DNA of 64,000 nt from JAUCQB01 sp964586235 (GTDB taxonomy: Bacteria; Planctomycetota; Phycisphaerae; UBA1845; PWPN01). The stretch covers positions 50,842 to 114,841 of the forward strand of contig CAZPIO010000004.1 of the NCBI GenBank assembly GCA_964586235.1. The letters are read 5' to 3'. Positions 28,279 to 37,094 of this stretch are shown in pieces. Numbering within the stretch: position 1 is the stretch's first letter; every line of letters begins with the position of its first letter. The notes under the pieces are model-generated. The model was not told the DNA's origin and made no database searches. It saw only the letters and a list, made by a program, of their open reading frames with translations. The translations under genes were made by a program, and so were the position numbers.

Positions 28279-30795
28279 ATGCGACAATCCGGCCCGTGCA
28301 AGCTTCGGCGAGGCCTCGCCTTGAGGGTGGGTTTGCTTCTCCTTCCGGCGGTTTTCGCGGCAGAAGTCTCCGCGCAGGTGTCATGGCATCTGGCGGTGTA
28401 CTACGATTCCGCCTATCCCAGCGCATGGACCGGCGGGACGCAAGTCCGCGACACACTGTCCGCGGCCGGCTACGAGGTTTTGAATGCCGCCCAACTCAAG
28501 TCCTGGATGGACGCGCGGATTGCCGACGGATTGCTGAGTGTCGTGGTCTTCGGCCAGGACATCGTGCCCGACACCGTGGCCGAGTCGAAGTCCAGCGATA
28601 CCACTATCCGACGCTATCTCAACAAGGGCGGCAAGATCGTCTGGTACGGCGACATCCCCATGTATTACCAGGGCCACTCCGACGGCACCCGAACCACTTG
28701 GGATACCAGCGGGGCTTCCAGCATCCTGGGCTTCAACGCTGCCGGCGGTGCCTGGGACGTCAATCAGCCGGTGACCATCACCACCGACGGCGCCGCCTGG
28801 GGCCTGCAACAGACTTGGGCCTCCGTACGCCCGGCGATCAGCACCGGCCTGCGGGTCCTCGCCCGCGATGTGAACAACAACGCCGCTGCGTGGGTCAGGC
28901 ATTACGGTGGCAAGGACACATTTCGGGGTTTCGTCCGGTTTCACGACCGCAGCGGTACGCCCGATCTCGACGACTTGCGGGCTCTGGCCGAATATGCTCC
29001 TGCGACGCTCCTGGGTGACAGCCTGATGGACAGCATCGTGGCCACCTTCTTTTACCCCTGGTACGGCAATCCGAGCATTTCCGGCACCTGGGTTCACTGG
29101 GACGACGCCAACTACCAGCCGCCGTTGACCTGGACGGCGAATTATCTCCCGAGTTATCCCGACGCCACGTGGAACCCGGCCGTCCAGTTGTACGACAGCA
29201 ATGACCCTGAAGTGATTCGCTGGCAGGATAGATGGATGGCCCGTTCCGGGATCGATATCGCCTCGGCCAGTTGGTGGGGCATCAATACCCACGAGGATCG
29301 GGCCTTCGCCAAGGCTGTTCGCATTGCCAAGAGCGTGCAATGGTGCATCTACTACGAGCTGGACTCGATCGGGGGCGAGGGGCAGCCGACACCACAGAAG
29401 ATTCACGATGATCTACATTACGTGCTCGAGCGGTACGGCCCGACCCGCAACTACGCCAAGATCGACGGCAAGTGGCTGGTCACGGTCTACGCCGTCAGCG
29501 GCACGGAGGCCGCCGACCGCTGGCGCCAGGCCAAGGCCATGCTGGCCGCGAGCGGCTATCCGGTGTACCTGAACGGCGACGTGGCCGATCCCAGCGCCGC
29601 CACCGCTCCGGATCCATGGGATTCGATTCACCGCTACAACCCGGTGGCCTATCAAACTCTCACTACCATGGGCGGCACCGTGGACGACTCCGCCTCGGTG
29701 GCGCCGGGCTTCTGGCGGATCGGCGACCAGCCCGCTCTGGTCAGGTCCTTGCCGCAGTTCACTTCCGCATGCCAGAGCACCGCCGCCAACCACGAGAGGA
29801 GCCGCTTCGTCTTCGTCGAGACATGGAGCGAATGGCATGAGGGCACGCAGATCGAGCCCGGCCAGGAGATCATCCCCGATACTGAAAACGGCTTCTCGCC
29901 CGCAGGCTATGACTACGGTCAGGATTTCATAGATGCCGTGGCCGCATCGCCGTCGAAGCTGGCTTGGCAATCCGCCGGTCATCGTCCTCTGGCCCCGGCG
30001 CGGCTCGAAGCCGAGCACATGGTCTGGGAGGAAGGCACGGCTTCCGAACCGCCTTCCGCCTGGCGGTTGCCGACCGCCGGCCCGCGGATTGGCTCGGCGA
30101 TCGAGGTCGCCCAGTCGCAGTCCAACGTCTGGCTGGTGATCCGGGCACGCGGAGTCCAGGTCGCCTCGCCGGCGGATTGGCCGCTGATGAACCTCTATCT
30201 GGATAACACGCAGATCGCTCAATGGACGGTGAACAGCGCTTCTGACTGGAATTACCGGGCGGTTCTGCCCATGGATGCCGGCATCCACACGATCGAAGTC
30301 TCGATGTCCACCGGGCCCGGTGCCACTGGTGACACCGACTTGGTGGTTGATTTCGCGGATGTATACTTTGCGAGTCCGGGCGGTGACTACGACGGCGATG
30401 GGGCGGCCGATGAGATCGACAACTGCCCGATGACCGCCAATTCGTCCCAGCAGGATAGCGATGGCGACGGCGTTGGCGACTCCTGCGACGCCTGTCCGAA
30501 TACCAACCTTGGGATCCCGGTGGATTCCGACGGTTGCCCGCCTGAGACCACTGGAGATCTCGATCGCGACGGCGACGTCGACCAGAGCGATTTCGGCCGG
30601 TTCCAGAGCTGCCTGGGCGGCTCCGGCTCGATGGTCCCGGCGGGATGCGGCCCGGCCGATCTCGATTCAGATGGCGATGTTGATCAGTCGGACTTCGGTG
30701 TCTTCTTCTTGTGCCTGGGCGGAGCCGGCAACCCATCCCCTTGCACGCAGGAGGCCGCGAATCTTAGACCCCCTCAAGAGCAGGTGCAACCGTGA
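28279..30795 (+). CDS. Secreted GH99-like protein with amidotransferase-like, TSP3 and dockerin-like domains
   Basis: 838 residues from the ATG at 28279, preceded by caggaggtg. Order: signal peptide (to about 33), an alpha/beta domain resembling ThuA/class I amidotransferase-like folds (about 35-235), a GH99-like TIM-barrel (about 250-560) with FFYPWYGNP at 254 and WSEWHEGTQIEPG near 515, a CBM-like domain opening with EAEHM (565-690), a thrombospondin type-3-like Ca repeat (703-750) and the four-Cys tail (757-820). It then has an unusual extension of about 18 residues after the tail. GH99 enzymes are endo-alpha-mannosidases or mannanases, which fits the GH38 gene at 1930. Catalytic residues were not verified. 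Confidence 0.85.
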   Translation: MRQSGPCKLRRGLALRVGLLLLPAVFAAEVSAQVSWHLAVYYDSAYPSAWTGGTQVRDTLSAAGYEVLNAAQLKSWMDARIADGLLSVVVFGQDIVPDTVAESKSSDTTIRRYLNKGGKIVWYGDIPMYYQGHSDGTRTTWDTSGASSILGFNAAGGAWDVNQPVTITTDGAAWGLQQTWASVRPAISTGLRVLARDVNNNAAAWVRHYGGKDTFRGFVRFHDRSGTPDLDDLRALAEYAPATLLGDSLMDSIVATFFYPWYGNPSISGTWVHWDDANYQPPLTWTANYLPSYPDATWNPAVQLYDSNDPEVIRWQDRWMARSGIDIASASWWGINTHEDRAFAKAVRIAKSVQWCIYYELDSIGGEGQPTPQKIHDDLHYVLERYGPTRNYAKIDGKWLVTVYAVSGTEAADRWRQAKAMLAASGYPVYLNGDVADPSAATAPDPWDSIHRYNPVAYQTLTTMGGTVDDSASVAPGFWRIGDQPALVRSLPQFTSACQSTAANHERSRFVFVETWSEWHEGTQIEPGQEIIPDTENGFSPAGYDYGQDFIDAVAASPSKLAWQSAGHRPLAPARLEAEHMVWEEGTASEPPSAWRLPTAGPRIGSAIEVAQSQSNVWLVIRARGVQVASPADWPLMNLYLDNTQIAQWTVNSASDWNYRAVLPMDAGIHTIEVSMSTGPGATGDTDLVVDFADVYFASPGGDYDGDGAADEIDNCPMTANSSQQDSDGDGVGDSCDACPNTNLGIPVDSDGCPPETTGDLDRDGDVDQSDFGRFQSCLGGSGSMVPAGCGPADLDSDGDVDQSDFGVFFLCLGGAGNPSPCTQEAANLRPPQEQVQP

Positions 30796-30917
30796 CGCGT
30801 CGCGCGCGGTTCATCATGATGGCAGGCGCGTGGACCTGCCTGCGCCCGACCGGGTGAGTAAAACGGATGTAACCGGCCCAGCCGGATGCGGATTGGTGCT
30901 CGCACATGGGAGTAGAT

Positions 30918-33353
30918 ATGTCTCGATGGATCGGCGTTCTTGTAGTCACGGTGCTCTGCTCCATGCTTCCTGCGGCCCCGCCGCCCGGCAGCGCGGTTTC
31001 CCCGAAGGTGATCGTTGCCGCCGGTCTGCCGTGGGTTTCACCTGACCGATACCGGGTCATGCTGACCGTTGACCCCAGGGGCATGGTCCGCTCCAACTCG
31101 CCGGCTTCCTTTGACATCGACCTCGCTGCAATTCTCGCCTCCCGTGATCCGGGCGGCACTTTCGACCCGGATACGATCGAGGTCGTCGCCTACGATGCCG
31201 CCGGCGCGCCCAAGGTCTTCGATGCATCGTGGGTCGGTCACGAACGCTACCTCCTGCCCTGGCGAATTCAGCGTTACTACCGGGTGAACACTATCACGCT
31301 CAGCTTCGTCATGCCCAGCCATCTGGAGACGCAGTACGCACTGTACTTCGATACCGTGCAGTCCGGCCGCGGGAAGCCCGATCGCTATCATGGCCTTGTC
31401 GGCGACGGCGACCTGTTCACCGATGGTTACCGGCGCCGTGAGGTCAACGCCTGCGGGTACGACACGTTCTGTGATTTCGACGGCGACGGCGACCTCGATC
31501 TGTTCAAGGGCGGCACGGAACCGTACGTCTACTGTTTCGAGAACGTGGGAGGCAATCGATACGTCGACCGCGGGCGTCTGACCTCCGGCGGGTCGTTGAT
31601 GCAATTCCCCATGGATGGCAACAACCGCAGTTGGAACTCGATCGAATTCTACGATTGGGACCAGGATGGCGATCAGGATCTTTTCGTGTATTCTCCGACC
31701 GGTTTCTACGCCGGCCAACTTGTGCGCTTCGAGAATACCGCGCCACCCGGCCGACCACCGGTCTTTGTGAACCGCGGTCCGTTGATGACGCAGAGCAGTA
31801 AGCCGATCGCAAGCATCGTGACCTTCGTGGACTGGGACGGCGACGGCAGGACCGACCTCCTGGGTAACCGGGATTCGCTGATCAACTTCTACCGCAACGT
31901 CGGCACCGGCAACAGCGTACAGGACATGACTCTGGCCGACGCAGTTTACGTCAAGGCCAACGGGGTGGAGATCGAGGTCATGAATCCCCGTATGGACTGC
32001 CCGGACATCGACGGCGACGGCGATCTCGATCTCTTCGTGGGCACCGAGGAGGGCCGCGTTTTCTGGTTCGAGAACGTCGGCACCCGAACCGCGCCCGTGT
32101 TCACCATGGGCTGCATCGTTGCGTTTTACGAGTACATGGACCAGCGCGCGGGTGTAAAAGTCGCCGATTTCACCGGCGACGGCCTGCTCGACTTTGTCGT
32201 CGGCCGCTACTGGGAGCGGACCCAGTGGGGCGAGCAACCCCGGGTCTACGGCCGGCTGTACAGGAACATCGGCACGCCGACCGCGCCCAAATTCCAGGCT
32301 GTCGATGCCTCGGGCGGCGCACCCTGTACCGAACGGTTCCAGATCACCGATGCCGTGCGCCAGAACGGTGTGCGAGCCGTGGACTGGAACAACGACGGGC
32401 GAACCGACCTGCTCGCCGCCGACACCGACGGCTTCATATGGCTCTTCCGAAACCAGACCAATCAGCTTTTTCCGGTGTTTGCGCCGGGCGAAAAACTCAT
32501 CGCCGGCGGGGCTGTGCTGCGGGTCTATGGCGAAGAGGACTTCAACCGTGCCGCCGGCTACGCCCGCTGTGAGGTCAGCGACTGGAATAACGACGGCCGC
32601 AAGGACCTCCTGGTCGGCGACGGCCGGGCCTGGCTGTGGTTGTACCTCAACGAGGGCACCGACGCCTCGCCGGTTCTGGCAGCGGGTGTCAGGATCGAGG
32701 CCAACGGCAAGCCGATCGACGGCACATCAAGAGGCAGTGTTCTGGTCTGCGACTGGGACAACGACGGCAGGAAGGACGTGATCTTCGCCATGGTCGGGCA
32801 TGGCGGTCCCCTGAGCAGCGTCCACTACGACTGGCCGCATCTCAACGCCGATCCCTCGCTGGATCGTGGATTCCTTTTCTATCGCAACATCGGCACCGAT
32901 GCCGACCCCGTGCTCGCATATCCCTCATGGTTGCGGGCGGGGCCGGGCAACGACGTCATCACCTTCACGCGGCCCAACCTGGGCTCCTTTGTCGATTGGG
33001 ACGGTGACGGCAGGAAGGATTTCATCGGCTGCGAGTTCGAGCACAACTGCCGCTTCTACAAGAACACCGGGCCCGGCACGCGCGGCACCGCGCCGCAATT
33101 CGCATCTTCGACTGACGGCATCAAGATCGTTCAGCCGTTCACCGTGCAGATGATGTCCGGGGCCGATGCGGTTGACTGGAACCGCGACGGCGACCTCGAC
33201 ATCATCACCGGCCAGGGCCACGGCGGGAGCGGGTTGCGGTTCTACGAACGGGACTATATCAACGACTACGTCAACGCGACGGCCAAGGGTGTGAATACGT
33301 ATCCGACCGTGACGATCGGTGTCACGGAGACCAGGACTGCCAGTGCGGATTGA
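30918..33353 (+). CDS. Secreted FG-GAP/VCBS repeat protein with decayed tail
   Basis: 811 residues from the ATG at 30918, chosen because gggagtag precedes it; an ATG at 30906 adds four residues. It is collinear with the 12635 product: signal peptide, a beta-domain opening with WVSPDRYRVMLTVDPRG, then about ten FG-GAP/VCBS repeats with loops such as DFDGDGDLDLF and DWDNDGRKDVI. It ends in TASAD-stop. Past the TGA the same frame continues for 22 codons with a shortened tail (DDRVDQ then LFMDCM) before TAG, so the four-Cys tail has been lost by internal deletion plus a stop. Last gene of the array. Unless the stop is read through, it lacks the shared tail. Confidence 0.88.
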   Translation: MSRWIGVLVVTVLCSMLPAAPPPGSAVSPKVIVAAGLPWVSPDRYRVMLTVDPRGMVRSNSPASFDIDLAAILASRDPGGTFDPDTIEVVAYDAAGAPKVFDASWVGHERYLLPWRIQRYYRVNTITLSFVMPSHLETQYALYFDTVQSGRGKPDRYHGLVGDGDLFTDGYRRREVNACGYDTFCDFDGDGDLDLFKGGTEPYVYCFENVGGNRYVDRGRLTSGGSLMQFPMDGNNRSWNSIEFYDWDQDGDQDLFVYSPTGFYAGQLVRFENTAPPGRPPVFVNRGPLMTQSSKPIASIVTFVDWDGDGRTDLLGNRDSLINFYRNVGTGNSVQDMTLADAVYVKANGVEIEVMNPRMDCPDIDGDGDLDLFVGTEEGRVFWFENVGTRTAPVFTMGCIVAFYEYMDQRAGVKVADFTGDGLLDFVVGRYWERTQWGEQPRVYGRLYRNIGTPTAPKFQAVDASGGAPCTERFQITDAVRQNGVRAVDWNNDGRTDLLAADTDGFIWLFRNQTNQLFPVFAPGEKLIAGGAVLRVYGEEDFNRAAGYARCEVSDWNNDGRKDLLVGDGRAWLWLYLNEGTDASPVLAAGVRIEANGKPIDGTSRGSVLVCDWDNDGRKDVIFAMVGHGGPLSSVHYDWPHLNADPSLDRGFLFYRNIGTDADPVLAYPSWLRAGPGNDVITFTRPNLGSFVDWDGDGRKDFIGCEFEHNCRFYKNTGPGTRGTAPQFASSTDGIKIVQPFTVQMMSGADAVDWNRDGDLDIITGQGHGGSGLRFYERDYINDYVNATAKGVNTYPTVTIGVTETRTASAD

Positions 33354-33422
33354 GCCGAGGACGACCGCGTCGATCAGACTTGTCTCGATCTGTTCATGGA
33401 CTGCATGGCCGCGGTTGATTAG
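33351..33422 (+). pseudogene. Remnant of dockerin-like tail beyond the TGA of the 30918 gene
   Basis: In frame after the TGA at 33351-33353, codons read AEDDRVDQTCLDLFMDCMAA and end at TAG 33420-33422. This matches the start of loop 1 (D-x-D-x-VDQ) fused to the second helix (LF-DCM) of the tails elsewhere in the window, with the middle missing. It is not expected to be translated. Confidence 0.6.
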
Positions 33423-33470
33423 CCGCCGAAATGCCGGGCCGCCGCCCGACGGTCGACGCCGGACTTGCGA

Positions 33471-34871
33471 TCACGGCGAAGCGGGCCGCGACATCGGGCG
33501 GGCTTGGGGAACGAAACGCGGAGCCCCGATCTTCTTCAGCCAGTGTTCCCAGTTGGGGCCCTCGATCACGTCTGCCACCGGGCTCGACCAATCGCGGTTG
33601 TACAGACAGTAGTTGTCGGTCTCATGCTCGTTTCCGGCGTTGACGCATTCCCACCCCCAGCGCGTCCCAAGCTTGAGGGTGTCGTCCAGGATGCGCGTCG
33701 TCTCCTGGTCGTCATCCGGCGATGCCCCCGAAATCGTGATGTTCTCGCCGATCGCCCATCCTTTGCGGGCCTCCCGATTGACGCGGCTCACCTCCTCCCA
33801 CGAAGAAGTGCCCCAGTGCCAGGTGTGCGGAGCGACCTGAATGATGTCCACCCCCTGCAGGGCTTTCAGGAAGGTCAGATGGTCTCCGATGCGTGCGCCT
33901 TCGTGATCGTGGTCGTCGAGCCGCCCGTTGTAGTCTACCGCCACGAACACTCCGGGAGCCGCGGAGCGGATTGCCTCGATATCGCCGTTGACCCACTGAG
34001 CCAGTCCCCAGGCCCGGAACTCGTTGAAAACCGGGTTCCCGACGGCTTTGTCACGCTGGGCTTGCGTCGCCGGCCATGCGAACGCGGTTCGCCGGGGATC
34101 GTTCTCGGGCAGCCCCGCCAGCCACCGCTCGTAGGCCCTGCGGGCCGCATCACTGAAGTCGAGCATCGCCCGCCGGATATCCTTGTTGCCCACGTCGCAT
34201 TTCCCCACGTACTGTGGCTCGACGGTCGTCTCGACGAATAACAATCGAGATGCCCGATCCCGGCCCAGCCCGGCGAGGAAGCCGCGCATGAAATCGCGGC
34301 TCCACTTGAGGTAGATCGGGTGAAAGATCGAAGGCACCTGCTTGCCGGACTCACCGCCGTACTCGACGTCGCGGGCTGGCTGGCCCAGGGCGTTGACCGC
34401 CACGATGTCAGGATGTCTCCTGAACAGTTCCAACGGCGTGCCCCCGCCCCCCACGTTGTAGGTCTCGAAACTCAACGACGCGAAGATGCCGCGCCGCCAG
34501 CAGTGATCCAGGATTCGCCCGATCTCCTGTTGAGCCTGGCGCCGACCGGGGTCAACACGTCCGTCGGCATCGGCATCGAACTGGTCGGGATAGATGTTGA
34601 GCGAGAAGTTGTTGTAGTTGAGCCGGCCGACCATCACGTCGATGTCGGCGATGACCCGGTCGGCCATCCCCGGCTGCTCAAAAGACCGCAGCATTTTGCC
34701 GGTCTTAACAAACACCCACTGGCCGTTGCGGTGGAACCGTCCCTCGCGCATTTCCCAGGTCTCGTCAGGTCCAACCCGCCGGGTGGTGGGTCTTGTCGAC
34801 GGGGTCTCCGCAGCTTCGAGGGGTCCGAGGCCAACGCATAGTGTCAGGAACCAATGACTGACCAAACGCAT
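33471..34871 (-). CDS. Secreted TIM-barrel glycosidase-like protein
   Basis: 466 residues from the ATG at 34871, which gives a signal peptide (MRLVSHWFLTLCVGLGPLEAA); the frame is open further upstream without a signal. The body looks like a clan GH-A TIM barrel, with strands such as LLFVETTVEPQYVG and GWAIGENITISG carrying glutamates that could be catalytic. The N-terminal part (RNGQWVFVKTGKMLRSFEQ) resembles the substrate-entry region of GH5/GH42-like proteins. No family was assigned. It is alone on the - strand between two + strand units, with no tail and no PEP-CTERM, so it is probably soluble in the periplasm or released. The 1.2 kb upstream region is shared with the PEP-CTERM gene at 36073. 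Confidence 0.82.
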   Translation of the reverse strand: MRLVSHWFLTLCVGLGPLEAAETPSTRPTTRRVGPDETWEMREGRFHRNGQWVFVKTGKMLRSFEQPGMADRVIADIDVMVGRLNYNNFSLNIYPDQFDADADGRVDPGRRQAQQEIGRILDHCWRRGIFASLSFETYNVGGGGTPLELFRRHPDIVAVNALGQPARDVEYGGESGKQVPSIFHPIYLKWSRDFMRGFLAGLGRDRASRLLFVETTVEPQYVGKCDVGNKDIRRAMLDFSDAARRAYERWLAGLPENDPRRTAFAWPATQAQRDKAVGNPVFNEFRAWGLAQWVNGDIEAIRSAAPGVFVAVDYNGRLDDHDHEGARIGDHLTFLKALQGVDIIQVAPHTWHWGTSSWEEVSRVNREARKGWAIGENITISGASPDDDQETTRILDDTLKLGTRWGWECVNAGNEHETDNYCLYNRDWSSPVADVIEGPNWEHWLKKIGAPRFVPQARPMSRPASP

Positions 34872-35530
34872 GTCCGGGTTCTCGCTTGTCCTGTCCAGCC
34901 GTCTGTCTGTGAGCCGATCCGATTGAACAGCTAAAGCGTACCTCAATTGGCTTTTCGGGTCTAACCGGTGGCGATCGGACAGGTCCCGCAAGAGCCTGCT
35001 TCCCGAGACATCGCCGACCCAGGGCCAAACCGACCGCGCAGCCGTCTGCGAGGCCGAACAGGAACGAGTGTGCCTGGACATGTGGCCGGCCTGCCCGCCG
35101 CGCCGCGAACCCGCGACCCTTCCGGCAGCGGGCCGCCCTCAATCGGGCGCGCTCCGGAAACGCTGCCGGCTCTGAAAGCCGGTGCCGCTTGTCATGTGGC
35201 GATGCGTCGAGTCCAGCTTTGGCGGACTCAGCCGATTCCACCCGGAGGGCCGCCGGTTCCGGCAGCGACAGTCTGACCGGCGCGGGGTGCATACTGCCGT
35301 TCGGGGTGTGGCTAGGTGGCCCGGCTGTTCTGTCCCTGGCGAGTTGCGTGGAGTCTCGATTTCTCGCCCCCCGCCGTGTGGCAGGGTGGGCGGGAAGCCC
35401 ACCAGCACGCCAGGACGCCGATGATAAGGGGGAGAACGAGCTTAAATCACCTTGAGGGCAATGCTTATGCGCGGACTCCCGGTTCCGAAAATTGATGCCC
35501 TCGTTGCCGAATACAAGAATAACAGAGTTG
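34872..35530. other. Intergenic region without recognised gene
   Basis: Divergent spacer between the - strand glycosidase and the PEP-CTERM promoter. Open frames here (34968-35276, 35189-35455 and others) have no recognisable domains, overlap one another in several frames and lack SD sequences. No RNA gene was recognised. Confidence 0.5.
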
Positions 35531-35547
35531 TATATCGCCGTGATAAT
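35531..35547. promoter_or_regulatory. Operator candidate TATATCGCCGTGATAAT
   Basis: Matches the perfect palindrome at 51503-51519 in 14 of 17 positions. Its centre is 41 bases (about four helical turns) upstream of the centre of a second copy in the promoter below. Confidence 0.5.
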
Positions 35548-35561
35548 TCCAGTTTTTGTGC

Positions 35562-35590
35562 TTGAAAACGGGCTATCGCCGTGTTATAGT
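35562..35590 (+). promoter_or_regulatory. Promoter with embedded operator, upstream of the PEP-CTERM gene
   Basis: TTGAAA (35562-35567), a 17-base spacer, then TATAGT (35585-35590), a near-consensus sigma-70-type promoter. The operator copy GCTATCGCCGTGTTATA (35572-35588) lies across the spacer and the -10, so binding would repress. Transcription would start near 35597, leaving a leader of about 475 bases before the ATG at 36073. Confidence 0.55.
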
Positions 35591-35596
35591 GCGCTT

Positions 35597-36072
35597 CAGT
35601 GCCAGGGAAGCGGGAAGGGATGGCGTCCGTCGGCTTGCCGTCGTGCCCCGGTCCAGAGTCAGCGGAGGCACTGCCGGTCGACGGGTTGCCTGGAAGCGAG
35701 GATGGAAAAGCGACAGTTCGCTACCAAGTCTCCCTTCTGACAAGAAGCCGGGTTTTCGACCAGTGCGGCTGGGTGCCGCCGGCTCCGCTCGTCTGCTGCG
35801 CCCGGGCTGGGGAGGAAACCCACGCTGGGTACTGCGAACGCCACGCTCGGCACGGAACGTCTGCGTGGAGGTCATGCTTCTCGGGTCAGAAGAATTGATC
35901 GTCAGGCCGGTGATGGCCGCCATGGGCCGATCATCACCGGTCACCAGGCGATACGAACGCCAGATGTGGAGCGTGGCCTTGTACGGTGATTCACGGCTCG
36001 CAGGGCCGGCCGGCTGGGCCAGTGCTCGGGAGTTTCTGCTCACGGTACTAACCGGAAGGAGGGTATCAAACG
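35597..36072 (+). other. Long leader region before the PEP-CTERM gene
   Basis: If the 35562 promoter is used, this is a 476-base untranslated leader. It is open in several frames (for example 35556-36431) but none has an SD or a recognised domain, and that frame runs into the PEP-CTERM gene out of phase. No riboswitch class was recognised. Confidence 0.35.
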
Positions 36073-36819
36073 ATGAAATACCTGTTTGGCGTGAGTCTGC
36101 CAGTGCTATTGCTGGCGGGAACAGTGGCTCAGGCGATACCGGTGCCGGTGGTATGGACCAGCGAGGATTTCGACGACTATGCGCAGGGTGCGGTCCTCGG
36201 AGATCTTCCCGGCTGGGCCAAGACCGCAAGCAACATGTATCAACCTACAGTCAGGGGGGTCACCGGCGTCGACAACCAGATCCGTCTGTGGGGCAAGAGT
36301 GCAAGTGGAAGTACATGGTCAGACGCCTGGAACGGGGACGATGGCTGGACGCAACAGTCGGCCGGCGTCGTGGGAATCGTGACGTTCGATTTGTGGGGAC
36401 AATTGAACTCCATGAGTCCCGCGAGGACTGACCACTTCCTGATCCAGATTAGCGACCAGGAAGACGAGAAGCTTGGTTCAGTGAACGGGTGCTCATCGTC
36501 CGTGAAGATCAAGGACGCGAGCGGCGCGGTCCTGTCTGACATCAGCTACGCCGATGGCGTTCACCACAACTTGGCGTTCGTCGTCGATCCGATTGCCGGG
36601 ACGGTGGACTACCTGCTCGACGGCGCCTCGGTTGGCACCCAGAGTGTCGGTGTCGGCAGGTCGCTCGGCTGGATCTATGCAAGGGTTGACGGCAGCACGA
36701 CTGACCTGGTCGACATTATCCGGTTCGACAATCTGGTAGCCGGTACCGTTCCGGAGCCGACAAGCCTGTTGTTGTTGGGGCTCGGCGGTTTGCTGGTCCT
36801 GCGTCGCAGGTGTGCATGA
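36073..36819 (+). CDS. PEP-CTERM anchored extracellular protein
   Basis: 248 residues with a signal peptide (1-22, ending VAQA), a beta-sandwich/LamG-like body, and a canonical PEP-CTERM sorting signal at the C-terminus: VPEPTS, a hydrophobic stretch, then RRRCA. PEP-CTERM proteins are processed by an exosortase and usually displayed with exopolysaccharide; no exosortase gene is in the window. A strong SD (ggaaggaggg) precedes the ATG. A long GC-rich hairpin follows at 36868. Regulation by operator sites at 35531 and 35572 is inferred. Function is unknown; a glycan-binding surface protein is plausible. Confidence 0.9.
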   Translation: MKYLFGVSLPVLLLAGTVAQAIPVPVVWTSEDFDDYAQGAVLGDLPGWAKTASNMYQPTVRGVTGVDNQIRLWGKSASGSTWSDAWNGDDGWTQQSAGVVGIVTFDLWGQLNSMSPARTDHFLIQISDQEDEKLGSVNGCSSSVKIKDASGAVLSDISYADGVHHNLAFVVDPIAGTVDYLLDGASVGTQSVGVGRSLGWIYARVDGSTTDLVDIIRFDNLVAGTVPEPTSLLLLGLGGLLVLRRRCA

Positions 36820-36867
36820 CCGGCTGAGTCGACTCAGCCGCAGTGTGTGTTTGTCTGAACCACAGCG

Positions 36868-36901
36868 ACAAGCCCGCGGGTCCTGATCCCCGCGGGCTTG
36901 T
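36868..36901. terminator. GC-rich hairpin after the PEP-CTERM gene
   Basis: Perfect 13-base stem ACAAGCCCGCGGG / CCCGCGGGCTTGT with an 8-base loop. It can be extended outward by two pairs and a wobble. No U-tract follows; it is symmetric enough to act in both directions and to separate this gene from the convergent 37095 gene. Confidence 0.6.
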
Positions 36902-37094
36902 TGCGATATGGGCAGGAGTGGCTCGGATCCGCTGGATGCTCCGACTGTTGATTTTGGAGGCTACATTGGACAGAGGCCGTGACGGTCAAGGTGGTCACCG
37001 CCACACTGACAAGTGGAAGTCACTTCGCGTGCTGTTTCTTCAGCAGCCCGGGTTGGGCCGGTTGATTCATGTGTCCCGTGAAAACCCGCTCGTG

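Noticed and set aside
35556..36431. 291-codon frame overlapping the PEP-CTERM gene
   Set aside because: Runs out of phase into a gene with a strong SD, signal peptide and sorting motif; no domain of its own.
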